The position numbers and the translations under genes were made by a program. Source: Devosia salina (GTDB taxonomy: Bacteria > Pseudomonadota > Alphaproteobacteria > Rhizobiales > Devosiaceae). Taken from it: DNA of 64,000 nucleotides. This document shows positions 17,574-25,283 of the stretch, piece after piece. Positions within the stretch are counted from its first letter, which is position 1; each line of letters opens with the position of its first letter. The stretch lies in the NCBI RefSeq assembly GCF_019504385.1, contig NZ_CP080590.1, forward strand, positions 972,001 to 1,036,000, in the 5' to 3' direction. The notes under the pieces were generated by a model that searched no databases, was not told the DNA's origin, and saw only the letters and a list, made by a program, of their open reading frames with translations.

Positions 17574-17771
17574 TCAGCGTTCAAGGTCCGGCCGTTGCAC
17601 CCAGCGCGGATCGGCGGCGGGATTGTCGTAGTCGGGCATCCCGACATCGTTGAGCAGGTGCGACGACAGGCGCAGGCCCTGAATCGCCCGGCGCCGGCGG
17701 GTTTGTTCATCGACAAGACGCGCAGCGGGGAGTGTCAGCAGGAAGCCAAGAAAGGTCGGGATGCTGGTCAT
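17574..17771 (-). CDS. Small protein with DUF1127-like C-terminal half
   Basis: A 65-residue protein. The first half is hydrophobic and the second half (RLSSHLLNDVGMPDYD) resembles the DUF1127 pattern of HLLxDxGI. The start at 17771 (MTSIPTFLGF) is chosen because upstream residues in the open frame look non-coding. It is divergent from a GcvA-like LysR regulator, a pairing often seen in Hyphomicrobiales, so it may be that regulator's target. The role is unknown. Confidence 0.6.
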   Translation of the reverse strand: MTSIPTFLGFLLTLPAARLVDEQTRRRRAIQGLRLSSHLLNDVGMPDYDNPAADPRWVQRPDLER

Positions 17772-17891
17772 TTCGACATACGCCAACTTTATGCAGGCGC
17801 CCTCTGTGTATTGACTTGAACACCAGATTGCTCCTTGATCGCAGTCGTTTCCAACTAAACGTCGATGATTGCGCATAAGGCTACCTTATCC

Positions 17892-18788
17892 ATGGCCCTG
17901 CCACCGCTCTCTGCCATCCGCGCCTTTGAGGCCGTCGCGCGTCATCTCAGTTTCACCCGGGCTGCCGAGGAACTGGGCATGACCCAGGCCGCCGTCAGCT
18001 ACCAGATCAAGCTGCTGGAAGAGCGCCTGGGCACGGCATTGTTTCTGCGCAAGCCCCGGCAGATTGAGCTGAGCGTGGTGGGGGCCAGACTGGCGCCGCA
18101 GGTGCGGCAGGCATTCGACCTGCTGCGCGACGCCTTTGCCGACACCGCTGGTGCGGTCGATGGGCAATTATCCATCTCCGCCGTGCCGACATTTGCCGGT
18201 CAGTGGCTCGCACAGAACCTGGGGCTGTTCCAGATCGCGCATCCCGAAATTGCCGTCCGGCTCAATGCCGAAAGCGGCCTGGTCGACCTGTTGCATGGCG
18301 AGGTCGATATCGGAATTCGCACCCTTGCGGAGCCGCAGAGCAATGGGCTGGTATCGCATTTGCTGGTCAAGGCCGATTTTTCGCCGCTGCTCAGCCCGGT
18401 GCTGGCCGAAAGCATTGGCGGCGTGAAGGAGCCCGCGGACCTGCTGCGATTGCCAATTCTCGACCCCGAGGACGACTGGCTCAACAAATGGTTCACGGCC
18501 GCTGGCGTGCGGGGCTATTCGGCCGAGGGGCGGCCGGCCAGCATGCTGGGCTGGCAGAGCCTGCTTGGCACCGCGGCCATGGCGGGGCGCGGCGTCGCCA
18601 TGCTGACACCGGCGCTGTTTCGCGACGAAATCGACGGGGGTCGCTTGATCCAGCCCTTTCCACTGCTCGCATCGGACGGGCGGGGATATTACATGGTCTA
18701 TGCTGAAAGCCGCCGGAACCTGCCCAAGGTCCGGTTGTTTCGTGACTGGATGCTCCAGGCCACCGCCTATATGCGCGAACCGTCCTGA
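17892..18788 (+). CDS. LysR-family transcriptional regulator, GcvA-like
   Basis: A 298-residue LysR protein with an N-terminal winged helix (LSAIRAFEAVARHLSFTRAA..LGMTQAAVSYQI) and a C-terminal type II periplasmic-binding-like effector domain. The sequence PLSAIRAFEAVARHLSFTRAA is typical of the GcvA group. In E. coli GcvA controls glycine cleavage, but in rhizobia members of this group have varied targets. The ATG at 17892 gives the normal N-terminus. Its likely targets are the divergent small gene or the DUF5680 gene after it. Confidence 0.88.
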   Translation: MALPPLSAIRAFEAVARHLSFTRAAEELGMTQAAVSYQIKLLEERLGTALFLRKPRQIELSVVGARLAPQVRQAFDLLRDAFADTAGAVDGQLSISAVPTFAGQWLAQNLGLFQIAHPEIAVRLNAESGLVDLLHGEVDIGIRTLAEPQSNGLVSHLLVKADFSPLLSPVLAESIGGVKEPADLLRLPILDPEDDWLNKWFTAAGVRGYSAEGRPASMLGWQSLLGTAAMAGRGVAMLTPALFRDEIDGGRLIQPFPLLASDGRGYYMVYAESRRNLPKVRLFRDWMLQATAYMREPS

Positions 18789-18839
18789 CAGGCCCTGACG
18801 CGGCGTGGCCCCATTCCTGGCCCGAAACCAGGGGTGACC

Positions 18840-19301
18840 ATGACTGCCGCAGAACTCAATGCCATCATCGTCCGGGCCAAGGCCGCCAGCTATGTGGGCG
18901 GCGGTGACCGGACCCGGCCCAGCCGCCCGGGCTCCAATGACCTTTCCTGGTCCGGAGGGGAATGGCGCTATTTCGACAGCTATTTCGGCGGCACCGATTT
19001 CCTGGGCCAGGAGGTGCTCTGGCGCGGCTTCGAGCCGGTCTGGGCCATGAATTATTACGGCCAGGTCCTGCGTCCTGACCTGATCGACGCCGAACGGGCC
19101 GGCGCGACCATCAAGGCGGCGCTCGCGTGCATGTATGGGGAAGGGCGGTTCCTCGGCGGCTTCGACTGGTCGGGGCCGCATGGCCGCTACATCGACACCA
19201 GCAAGGGCAATGTCGCGAGCTTTCGCGGCCGCGAGGTGATCGAGGTGGACGGCGTGGAAGCCTATGCCCTCGACTATTTCGGCGGGCTGGTGAAGCCGTG
19301 A
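18840..19301 (+). CDS. DUF5680 domain-containing protein
   Basis: A 153-residue protein whose pattern (KAASYVGGGDRTRPSRPGSNDLSW, then YFDSYFGGTDFLGQE, WAMNYYG) is that of the DUF5680 family, often found alone or fused to Xre regulators. The biochemical role is unknown. The ATG at 18840 is taken because an AGGGG site lies five bases before it. It follows the LysR gene in the same direction and ends at a strong bidirectional terminator. Confidence 0.75.
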   Translation: MTAAELNAIIVRAKAASYVGGGDRTRPSRPGSNDLSWSGGEWRYFDSYFGGTDFLGQEVLWRGFEPVWAMNYYGQVLRPDLIDAERAGATIKAALACMYGEGRFLGGFDWSGPHGRYIDTSKGNVASFRGREVIEVDGVEAYALDYFGGLVKP

Positions 19302-19318
19302 GCCGATACGGCAGGCAA

Positions 19319-19355
19319 AAGGCCCGGTGACGGATCACCGGGCCTTCCGTTTTCC
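19319..19355. terminator. Bidirectional terminator between DUF5680 gene and rhaI
   Basis: AAGGCCCGGTGA and TCACCGGGCCTT form a perfect 12-bp stem with a 4-base loop. T-rich runs follow on the plus strand, and a TTTT run follows on the minus strand, so it can end both converging transcripts. Confidence 0.85.
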
Positions 19356-19397
19356 TTGGCGGGGAGGTGCCGCGGAAAAGCTGTGTCTGACTTGCCG

Positions 19398-20687
19398 TCA
19401 GACGATGCCGCTCGAGCCTGCCGCAATCTCGGGGCGGATTTCGGCGACTTTTGCGCGATAGCCAGAGGCGCGGTAGGTGGCCAGAGGATCGATGGCGCCG
19501 CCCTGTTCCATGCGGGCCATGGCCAGGATCGGCTCGACATCGGTGCGATAGGCGAGGCGCAGGGCCTGGGTGGCGGCGAGAGCGTCATTGCCGTCCTGGG
19601 CGCCCTTAAGGGCTTCGCGATCAACCAGCAGCGCCTGGGCGTAGGCGCGCTGCACATCGGCGGCCGAGAGCATCAGCGACTCGATCGGATCGGTGACATT
19701 ATGCGACTGGTCGAGCATGTGCGCCGGATGGAAGTCGCTGTAGCGGGTCTCGGCGTCGACCAGTTCGTTGAACACCAGGAACAGGCGATAGGGATCGATC
19801 GAGCCGGCATCGAGGTCGTCGTCGCCATATTTGCTGTCGTTGAAGTGGAAGCCACCGAGCTTGCCGAACTGGGCCAGTCGCGACACGATCATCTCGATAT
19901 TGACGTTGGGCGCATGGTGGCCGAGATCGACCAGGCAATAGGCCTTGTCGCCGAGCTCCCTGGCGATGAGGTAGTTGGTGCCCCAATCCTGCACGACGGT
20001 CGAATAGAAGGCCGGCTCATACATCTTGTGTTCGGTATAGAGGCGCCAATCATCGGGCAGGGCGGCATAGATGGACTTCATGGAGTCCAGATAATGGCCG
20101 AACTGGTCAGCGAAATTGACCTGGCCGGGGAAGTTCGAGCCATCGCCGATCCACACGGTGAGGGCCTTCGAACCGATGGTCTTGCCGATTTCGATGCATT
20201 CGAGGTTATGCTCGATGGCCTGGTCGCGGGTGGCCTTGTCGGCCGCGGAAAGGGAGCCGAACTTGTAGCTCTGCAACTGCCCCTTGGCGTCCGAGAACGT
20301 GTTCGAGTTCATCGCGTCAAAGCCGAGATTGAAGCGGCTGGCGGCCTGCTTCAGCCGGTTCGGATCGGCCTTGTCCCATGGAATGTGCAGCGAGACGGTT
20401 TTCGTCGCCTGGGTCAGCTGGGCGATGACGGCGCAGTCCTCGATCTTGTCGAAGATGTCGCGTGGCTCGCCCTTGCCCGGGAAGCGGGCAAAGCGGGTGC
20501 CGCCAGTGCCCACGCCCCAGGAGGGCACGGCGACCGAGAAGGCGGCGACCTTGTTCTTGATAGCGTCGATATTGACGCCGCGCCGATCGAGGCGTTCCCC
20601 GAGGGTGTCGTAATCGACATGCAGGTCCGCCGCGCGGCTGGCATTTTCGGCTTCGATCGTGGACGGGTCGATGATGTGTTCGGTCAT
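19398..20687 (-). CDS. rhaI: L-rhamnose isomerase, Rhizobium/Pseudomonas type
   Basis: A 429-residue TIM-barrel isomerase that turns L-rhamnose into L-rhamnulose. It resembles the RhaI/P. stutzeri L-RhI group (about 430 residues) rather than E. coli RhaA. Metal and substrate residues expected for this fold are visible in WIGDGSNFPGQ, EHKMYEP, DLGHHAPNVN and GGFHFNDSKYGDDDLDAG. GGGAGG lies 8 bases before the ATG. It follows rhaD in the same direction, with a palindromic repeat element in the spacer. Confidence 0.92.
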   Translation of the reverse strand: MTEHIIDPSTIEAENASRAADLHVDYDTLGERLDRRGVNIDAIKNKVAAFSVAVPSWGVGTGGTRFARFPGKGEPRDIFDKIEDCAVIAQLTQATKTVSLHIPWDKADPNRLKQAASRFNLGFDAMNSNTFSDAKGQLQSYKFGSLSAADKATRDQAIEHNLECIEIGKTIGSKALTVWIGDGSNFPGQVNFADQFGHYLDSMKSIYAALPDDWRLYTEHKMYEPAFYSTVVQDWGTNYLIARELGDKAYCLVDLGHHAPNVNIEMIVSRLAQFGKLGGFHFNDSKYGDDDLDAGSIDPYRLFLVFNELVDAETRYSDFHPAHMLDQSHNVTDPIESLMLSAADVQRAYAQALLVDREALKGAQDGNDALAATQALRLAYRTDVEPILAMARMEQGGAIDPLATYRASGYRAKVAEIRPEIAAGSSGIV

Positions 20688-20706
20688 GGAATGTGCCTCC
20701 CTCTAC

Positions 20707-20817
20707 GACCCCCTCCCTCAATCCCTCCCCTCAAGGGGGAGGGAAGCAAAGGAGCCGCAAACTCAGTGATGGTGTAGGCCCACCCTCCCCCTTGAGGGGA
20801 GGGCCGGGGAGGGGGTC
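20707..20817. repeat. Palindromic intergenic repeat, copy 2 (between rhaD and rhaI)
   Basis: A 111-bp element bounded by GACCCCCTCCC and GGGAGGGGGTC, with two internal hairpins of the CCCTCCCC..GGGGAGGG type. It lies inside the rhaD-rhaI transcription unit and could alter the rhaI share of the message. Confidence 0.85.
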
Positions 20818-20835
20818 CTTCGACCCCGTCAGATC

Positions 20836-22932
20836 TTACCGCGGGAACGACTGGGCGTTGCCGGCGTCGACATTGATGATGTTGCCGGTGGACTTGGCTG
20901 AGGCGTCCGATGCGAAGAAGTAGATGGCTTCGGCAATGTCCTCGGGGAAGACCGAGCGCTTCAGCATGGAGCGCTGGCGATACATTTCCTCAAGCCCATC
21001 CTTGTCGGTCTTGTAGGTCGAGGCGCGCTGTTCGAGCCATTCGCCGGCCCAGATTTTTGAGCCGCGCAGAACGGCGTCCGGATTGACGACGTTGACGCGG
21101 ATCTGCGCTTCGGCGCCTTCGAGGGCGAGGCAGCGGGCCAGATGGATTTCGGCGGCCTTGGCCGTGCAATAGGCAGCGGCATTGGGCGAGGCAGCCAGGC
21201 CATTCTTGGAGGCGACGAAGACGACATTGCCGCCGATTTTCTGGGCGCGGAAAATCTTGAAGGCTTCGCGGCTGACCAGGAAATAGCCCGTGGACAGGAT
21301 GTCCATGTTCTTGTTCCAGAGGTCGAGCGTGGTCTCTTCGATGGGGGCGGAAGAGGCAAGGCCGGCATTGGACACGAGAATGTCGAGGCCGCCGAATTCG
21401 ACCACGGCATGGGCGAAGCCGGCGATGATCTGGTCTTCCTTGGTGACATTGATATTCACCGGGCGGACGAAATCCTTGCCGAACACGCCGGACAGCTCCT
21501 CGGTGGCACCATCGAGCGCAGTCTGGTCGATGTCAGCGAGGACCACGCAGGCGCCTTCGCGGAGGAGGCGGGCGGCCGTGGCCTTGCCGATGCCGCCGGC
21601 GCCACCGGTGACCAGCGCAATCTTGCCCGCCAGCGACTTGGGCTTGGGCATGCGGGCGAGCTTGGCTTCCTCAAGCAGCCAATATTCGATGTCGAAGGCT
21701 TCCTGTTCGGGAAGGCCCTGATATTCCGAAACGGTCGAGGCGCCGCGCATCACATTGATGGCGTTGACATAGAACTCGCCGGAAATGCGGGCCGTGGCCT
21801 TGTCCTTGGCGAAGGTGATCATGCCCACGCCCGGGATCAGGTAAACGACGGCATTCGGGTCGCGCACGGCGGGCGAATTGTCGTGCTTGCAGCGGTCGTA
21901 ATAGGCCTGGTAGTCGACGCGGTAAGCGGCGATCTGGTCGGCCAGGCCGGCAATGACGGCATCGACATTGGGATTGGCCGGGTCGAAGTCGATGACCAGC
22001 GGCCGGATCTTGGTGCGCAGGAAATGGTCGGGACAGGACGTGCCCAGCGCGGCCAGCGGACGCAGATTGTTGGAATTGACGAATTCCAGCACGGCGTCGC
22101 TATCATCGAAATGCCCGAGCTTGTGGCTGTCTTCCGAGATGAAGCCGCGGATTTTCGGCATCAGGCGCGCGGCAATGGCGCGGCGCTGGTCGGCAGGGAG
22201 ACTGTCGACAGCCTTGCCCCCAAAGATGGTCTTGCCCTCGGTCTGGTTCTCAAACCATTCGATGGCCTGATTGATGATGGCGATGGTAGTCTCGTAGCAT
22301 TCCTTGGGCGTGTCGCCCCAGGTGAAGAGGCCATGGCTCTCGAGAACGACGCCCTTGGCATTGGGGTTCTCGAGGCAGAATTTCTCCAGCCACAGCCCCA
22401 GTTCGAAGCCCGGCTTTTTCCACGGCAGCCAGCCGATGGTGTCGCCAAAGATCTGCTGGGTGAGCTCTTTCGAATTCTTCGAGGCCGCGATGGCGATGAT
22501 CGCGTCGGGGTGCATGTGATCGACATAGGGCCGGTTCACATAGGCATGGAGCGGGGTGTCGATGGAGGAGGCGCGCGGATTGAGGTTGAAGGTGGCGTGG
22601 GGCAAATAGCCCACCATCTCGTCCTCGTACTCGACGCCGCGATAGAGACCTTTGAGGGCGCGCAGCTTGTCCATGTAGAGCGTGGCGAAGCCATCGAGCT
22701 TGATCGAGGCATTGTCGCCGCCCGAGCCCTTGACCCAGAGGACCTCGACCATTTCGCCGGTCAGCGGGTCCTTCTGCATGATCTTGGAAGAGGTATTGCC
22801 GCCGCCATAATTGGTGACGCGCTTGTCTGAGCCGAGCAGGTTGGACCGATAAACGAGGCGTTCCGGCTCGCTCATGGACGCGGCCTTGGCATCATCCCAC
22901 AGGTTCTGGAGGCGCTTGGGCGCGGTGGACAT
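20836..22932 (-). CDS. rhaD: Bifunctional rhamnulose-1-phosphate aldolase / L-lactaldehyde dehydrogenase
   Basis: A 698-residue fusion. The N-terminal class II aldolase domain (about 20-390) shows the zinc motif DHMHPD, and would split rhamnulose-1-phosphate into DHAP and L-lactaldehyde. The C-terminal short-chain dehydrogenase domain (about 430-690) has the Rossmann motif TGGAGGIG and catalytic YCTAK, and would handle the lactaldehyde. This is the usual rhizobial form. GGGAGGA precedes the ATG. It is divergent from rhaR. Confidence 0.93.
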   Translation of the reverse strand: MSTAPKRLQNLWDDAKAASMSEPERLVYRSNLLGSDKRVTNYGGGNTSSKIMQKDPLTGEMVEVLWVKGSGGDNASIKLDGFATLYMDKLRALKGLYRGVEYEDEMVGYLPHATFNLNPRASSIDTPLHAYVNRPYVDHMHPDAIIAIAASKNSKELTQQIFGDTIGWLPWKKPGFELGLWLEKFCLENPNAKGVVLESHGLFTWGDTPKECYETTIAIINQAIEWFENQTEGKTIFGGKAVDSLPADQRRAIAARLMPKIRGFISEDSHKLGHFDDSDAVLEFVNSNNLRPLAALGTSCPDHFLRTKIRPLVIDFDPANPNVDAVIAGLADQIAAYRVDYQAYYDRCKHDNSPAVRDPNAVVYLIPGVGMITFAKDKATARISGEFYVNAINVMRGASTVSEYQGLPEQEAFDIEYWLLEEAKLARMPKPKSLAGKIALVTGGAGGIGKATAARLLREGACVVLADIDQTALDGATEELSGVFGKDFVRPVNINVTKEDQIIAGFAHAVVEFGGLDILVSNAGLASSAPIEETTLDLWNKNMDILSTGYFLVSREAFKIFRAQKIGGNVVFVASKNGLAASPNAAAYCTAKAAEIHLARCLALEGAEAQIRVNVVNPDAVLRGSKIWAGEWLEQRASTYKTDKDGLEEMYRQRSMLKRSVFPEDIAEAIYFFASDASAKSTGNIINVDAGNAQSFPR

Positions 22933-23003
22933 CGGATTCCTCCCGAGAAGACTAGACTGTTCGCGTCCCGCCGCACGGGTCCGGTCTCAAAGCCTCCGCC
23001 GAC

Positions 23004-23074
23004 TGTCATCCCGGCCTTGAGCCGGGATCCATCTTGAGATCCCAGGATGGGCCCCGGCTTTCGCCGGGGTGACA
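23004..23074. repeat. Palindromic repeat of a second family
   Basis: A 71-bp imperfect palindrome that opens with TGTCATCCCGGCCTTGAG and closes with CGCCGGGGTGACA. It has a short internal stem, GGATCC..GGGCCC-like. This sequence type is common between genes of Hyphomicrobiales and is unrelated to the CCCTCCCC family. Confidence 0.8.
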
Positions 23075-23147
23075 ATCGAGAGTTTTAGAGCTTCGGATAC
23101 CTGCAACGGGTATTGGCCGGACATGGGCATAGAACGGTCAACACTGT

Positions 23148-23166
23148 CAATCAGAAACAATCAGAA
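23148..23166. promoter_or_regulatory. Direct repeat, possible RhaR operator
   Basis: CAATCAGAA occurs twice with a 10-bp period (23148-23156 and 23158-23166) in the spacer between rhaD and rhaR. DeoR-family repressors often bind such direct repeats on one DNA face. No experiment is implied. Confidence 0.4.
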
Positions 23167-23262
23167 TTCGTCATGTTTGCGCGATTATGACGGAAATATG
23201 CGGATTGATGATTGACTCTGCCCGGAATTGATGGAAGCAAATGCATTCAGGGAGTATCAGCC

Positions 23263-24063
23263 TTGCACGAAACGGAACGCCATCGCGTCATATTGGCCGC
23301 CGCACAATCCCACCCAGTGGTGACGGTGGCGGAGCTTTGCGAGGTGACTGGCTCATCTGAAGCCACCATTCGCCGCGACATTGCGGCGCTCGACGAGCAG
23401 GGCCGGCTGCGCCGGGTGCGCGGCGGGGCCGAGGCGATCAACCCGCCGGCGCAGGGCGGGCTGATGGGTCGGCCCTTCTCGGTCAACGAAACGATCAATA
23501 TCGCGCAGAAGCGCGCAATCGGCCGGGCGGCCTCGGACATGTGCCGCGATGGCGAGCCGATCATCATCAATGGCGGCACCACGACCTACCAGATGGTGCA
23601 TCACCTGACGGCCAAGCGCCTCAGCGTTTTCACCAACAGCTTCGCTATCGCCGAATTCCTCATCCACAATTCGCGCAATTCCGTCGTCATTCCGGGCGGC
23701 ACGGTCTATCGCGAGCAGAACGTCATCCTCTCGCCATTCGGTGGTGTGGTGGCGAGCCATTTCTACGCCAAGCGCATGTTCATCGGCTGTCAGGGCATCG
23801 GTGCCCATGGCCTGATGGAAGCCGATCCGATGATCGTGCAGTCGGAGCTGGCGCTGATCGGGCAGGCCGACGAACTGGTCGTGCTCGCCGATTCTTCCAA
23901 ATTTTCGGGACGCTCGAGCCTCATCCTGTGTGGGCTCGACCGAATAGCCGCCGTCATCACCGACAGCGGTATCCGCGACGAGGACCGCCAGATGCTGGAA
24001 ACGGCAGGTGTGCGGCTTATCGTGGCGGACGCGACTGCTCAGGCCGAAGCGACCATGGCCTGA
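23263..24063 (+). CDS. rhaR: DeoR-family repressor of rhamnose genes
   Basis: A 266-residue DeoR protein. The N-terminal helix-turn-helix (TVAELCEVTGSSEATIRRDI) is followed by a sugar-phosphate-sensing domain (NGGTTTYQMVHHL, VLADSSKF). In Rhizobium leguminosarum the homologue RhaR represses the rhamnose operons. The TTG at 23263 is preferred because a CAGGGAG site lies before it and the resulting LHETERHRVIL start matches the family. Another TTG at 23212 would add 17 residues. It is divergent from rhaD-rhaI and upstream of rhaS. Confidence 0.85.
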   Translation: MHETERHRVILAAAQSHPVVTVAELCEVTGSSEATIRRDIAALDEQGRLRRVRGGAEAINPPAQGGLMGRPFSVNETINIAQKRAIGRAASDMCRDGEPIIINGGTTTYQMVHHLTAKRLSVFTNSFAIAEFLIHNSRNSVVIPGGTVYREQNVILSPFGGVVASHFYAKRMFIGCQGIGAHGLMEADPMIVQSELALIGQADELVVLADSSKFSGRSSLILCGLDRIAAVITDSGIRDEDRQMLETAGVRLIVADATAQAEATMA

Positions 24064-24113
24064 GAAACGGGACCACCAACGACCAAGACCAGACCAATCC
24101 TCGGGAGGATCAA

Positions 24114-25100
24114 ATGAAACTCTGGAAACTGCTCGCCGCCACGGCCACCGCTGCCGTATTGCTCGCCACGCCGGCCATGGCGCAGACCCGCATCGCGCTG
24201 GTCGTCAAGTCGCTCGGCAACGGCTTTTTCGATGCCGCCGCCAAGGGCGCCGAAGAAGCGGCCGCCGAACTGGGCGATGTTGAAGTGATCTATACCGGCC
24301 CGACGGCCGCGACCGCTGAAGCCCAGATCGAAGTCGTCAATTCGCTGATCGCCCAGCAGGTCGATGCCATTGCCATCTCGGCCAACGATCCGGACGCTTT
24401 GGTGCCGGTGCTGCAGCGTGCCATGGAACGCGGCATCAAGGTGATCTCCTGGGACTCGGGTGTCGCCCCGGAAGGCCGTCAGCTGCACCTCAATCCTTCG
24501 GACATCAACCTGATCGGCGAAACCATCATCAAGCTGGCTGCCGACTACCTGCCCGAGGGCGGCGACGTGGCCATCCTCTCGGCAGCGTCCACCGCCACCA
24601 ACCAGAATGCCTGGATCGAAGCCGCCAAGGCCGCGATCCCCGAGAAGTTCCCGAACATCAACCTGGTCGCCACCGTCTATGGCGACGATGACTCGGTGAA
24701 GTCGACCGAAGAAGCCCGTGGCCTGATCGCGGCCTATCCCGACCTCAAGGCCATCATCGCCCCGACCACCGTCGGCGTTGTCGCCGCGGCGCAGGTGGTG
24801 ACCGACCAGAACCTGATCGGCAAGATCAACGTCACCGGCCTCGCCCTGCCGTCCGAATTCAAGCAGTTCATCGACAATGGCGCGTCGCAGGCCGTGGCTC
24901 TGTGGAACCCGATCGACCTCGGCTACTCGGCTGTGTACCTCGCCAATGCTCTCGTTGAAGGCGCAGAAGCCGCTCCTGGCGCGACCTTCTCCATCGGCCA
25001 TGTCGGTGAAGTGACCCTGGACGACACCAACTCGGCCGCCATGGCTGCGCCGTTCCAGTTTGATGCGTCGAACATCGAAGAGTTCAGCAAGATCTACTGA
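24114..25100 (+). CDS. rhaS: Rhamnose ABC transporter substrate-binding protein
   Basis: A 328-residue periplasmic protein with a signal peptide of 22-23 residues (ending TPAMA) and a ribose-type binding fold (IALVVKSLGNGFFDAAAKGA; DAIAISANDPDAL; ISWDSGV). CGGGAGGA precedes the ATG. It is the first transporter gene and is followed by a strong hairpin and a repeat element, as expected where the binding protein is made in excess over the rest of the transporter. Confidence 0.92.
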   Translation: MKLWKLLAATATAAVLLATPAMAQTRIALVVKSLGNGFFDAAAKGAEEAAAELGDVEVIYTGPTAATAEAQIEVVNSLIAQQVDAIAISANDPDALVPVLQRAMERGIKVISWDSGVAPEGRQLHLNPSDINLIGETIIKLAADYLPEGGDVAILSAASTATNQNAWIEAAKAAIPEKFPNINLVATVYGDDDSVKSTEEARGLIAAYPDLKAIIAPTTVGVVAAAQVVTDQNLIGKINVTGLALPSEFKQFIDNGASQAVALWNPIDLGYSAVYLANALVEGAEAAPGATFSIGHVGEVTLDDTNSAAMAAPFQFDASNIEEFSKIY

Positions 25101-25115
25101 TCTTTGCAGGGCAAT

Positions 25116-25141
25116 TCCGGTGCGGATGTTTCCGCACCGGA
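25116..25141 (+). other. Stem-loop behind rhaS
   Basis: TCCGGTGCGGA and TCCGCACCGGA form a perfect 11-bp stem with a TGTT loop, 15 bp after the rhaS stop codon and without a T-run. Such stems often protect the 3' end of the binding-protein message. Confidence 0.65.
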
Positions 25142-25160
25142 GCGCCAGCGCTTGTGGCTC

Positions 25161-25264
25161 CACCCCACCCTCATTCCCTCCCCATCAAGGGGAGGGAGGC
25201 GCATATCGCGATGCCTGTGTTCATCGCATCCCTCCCCCCTGTGGGGAGGGAATGAGGGTGGGGG
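25161..25264. repeat. Palindromic intergenic repeat, copy 3 (between rhaS and rhaT)
   Basis: A 104-bp element with outer arms CACCCTCATTCCCTCCCC and GGGGAGGGAATGAGGGTG. Two inner hairpins use CCCTCCCC..GGGGAGGG. It ends about 20 bp before the rhaT start codon. Confidence 0.85.
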
Positions 25265-25283
25265 TATTTGACAAAGTGAAGAC

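Noticed and set aside
21142..22830. 562-residue plus-strand frame opposite rhaD
   Set aside because: A shadow of rhaD with no domain.
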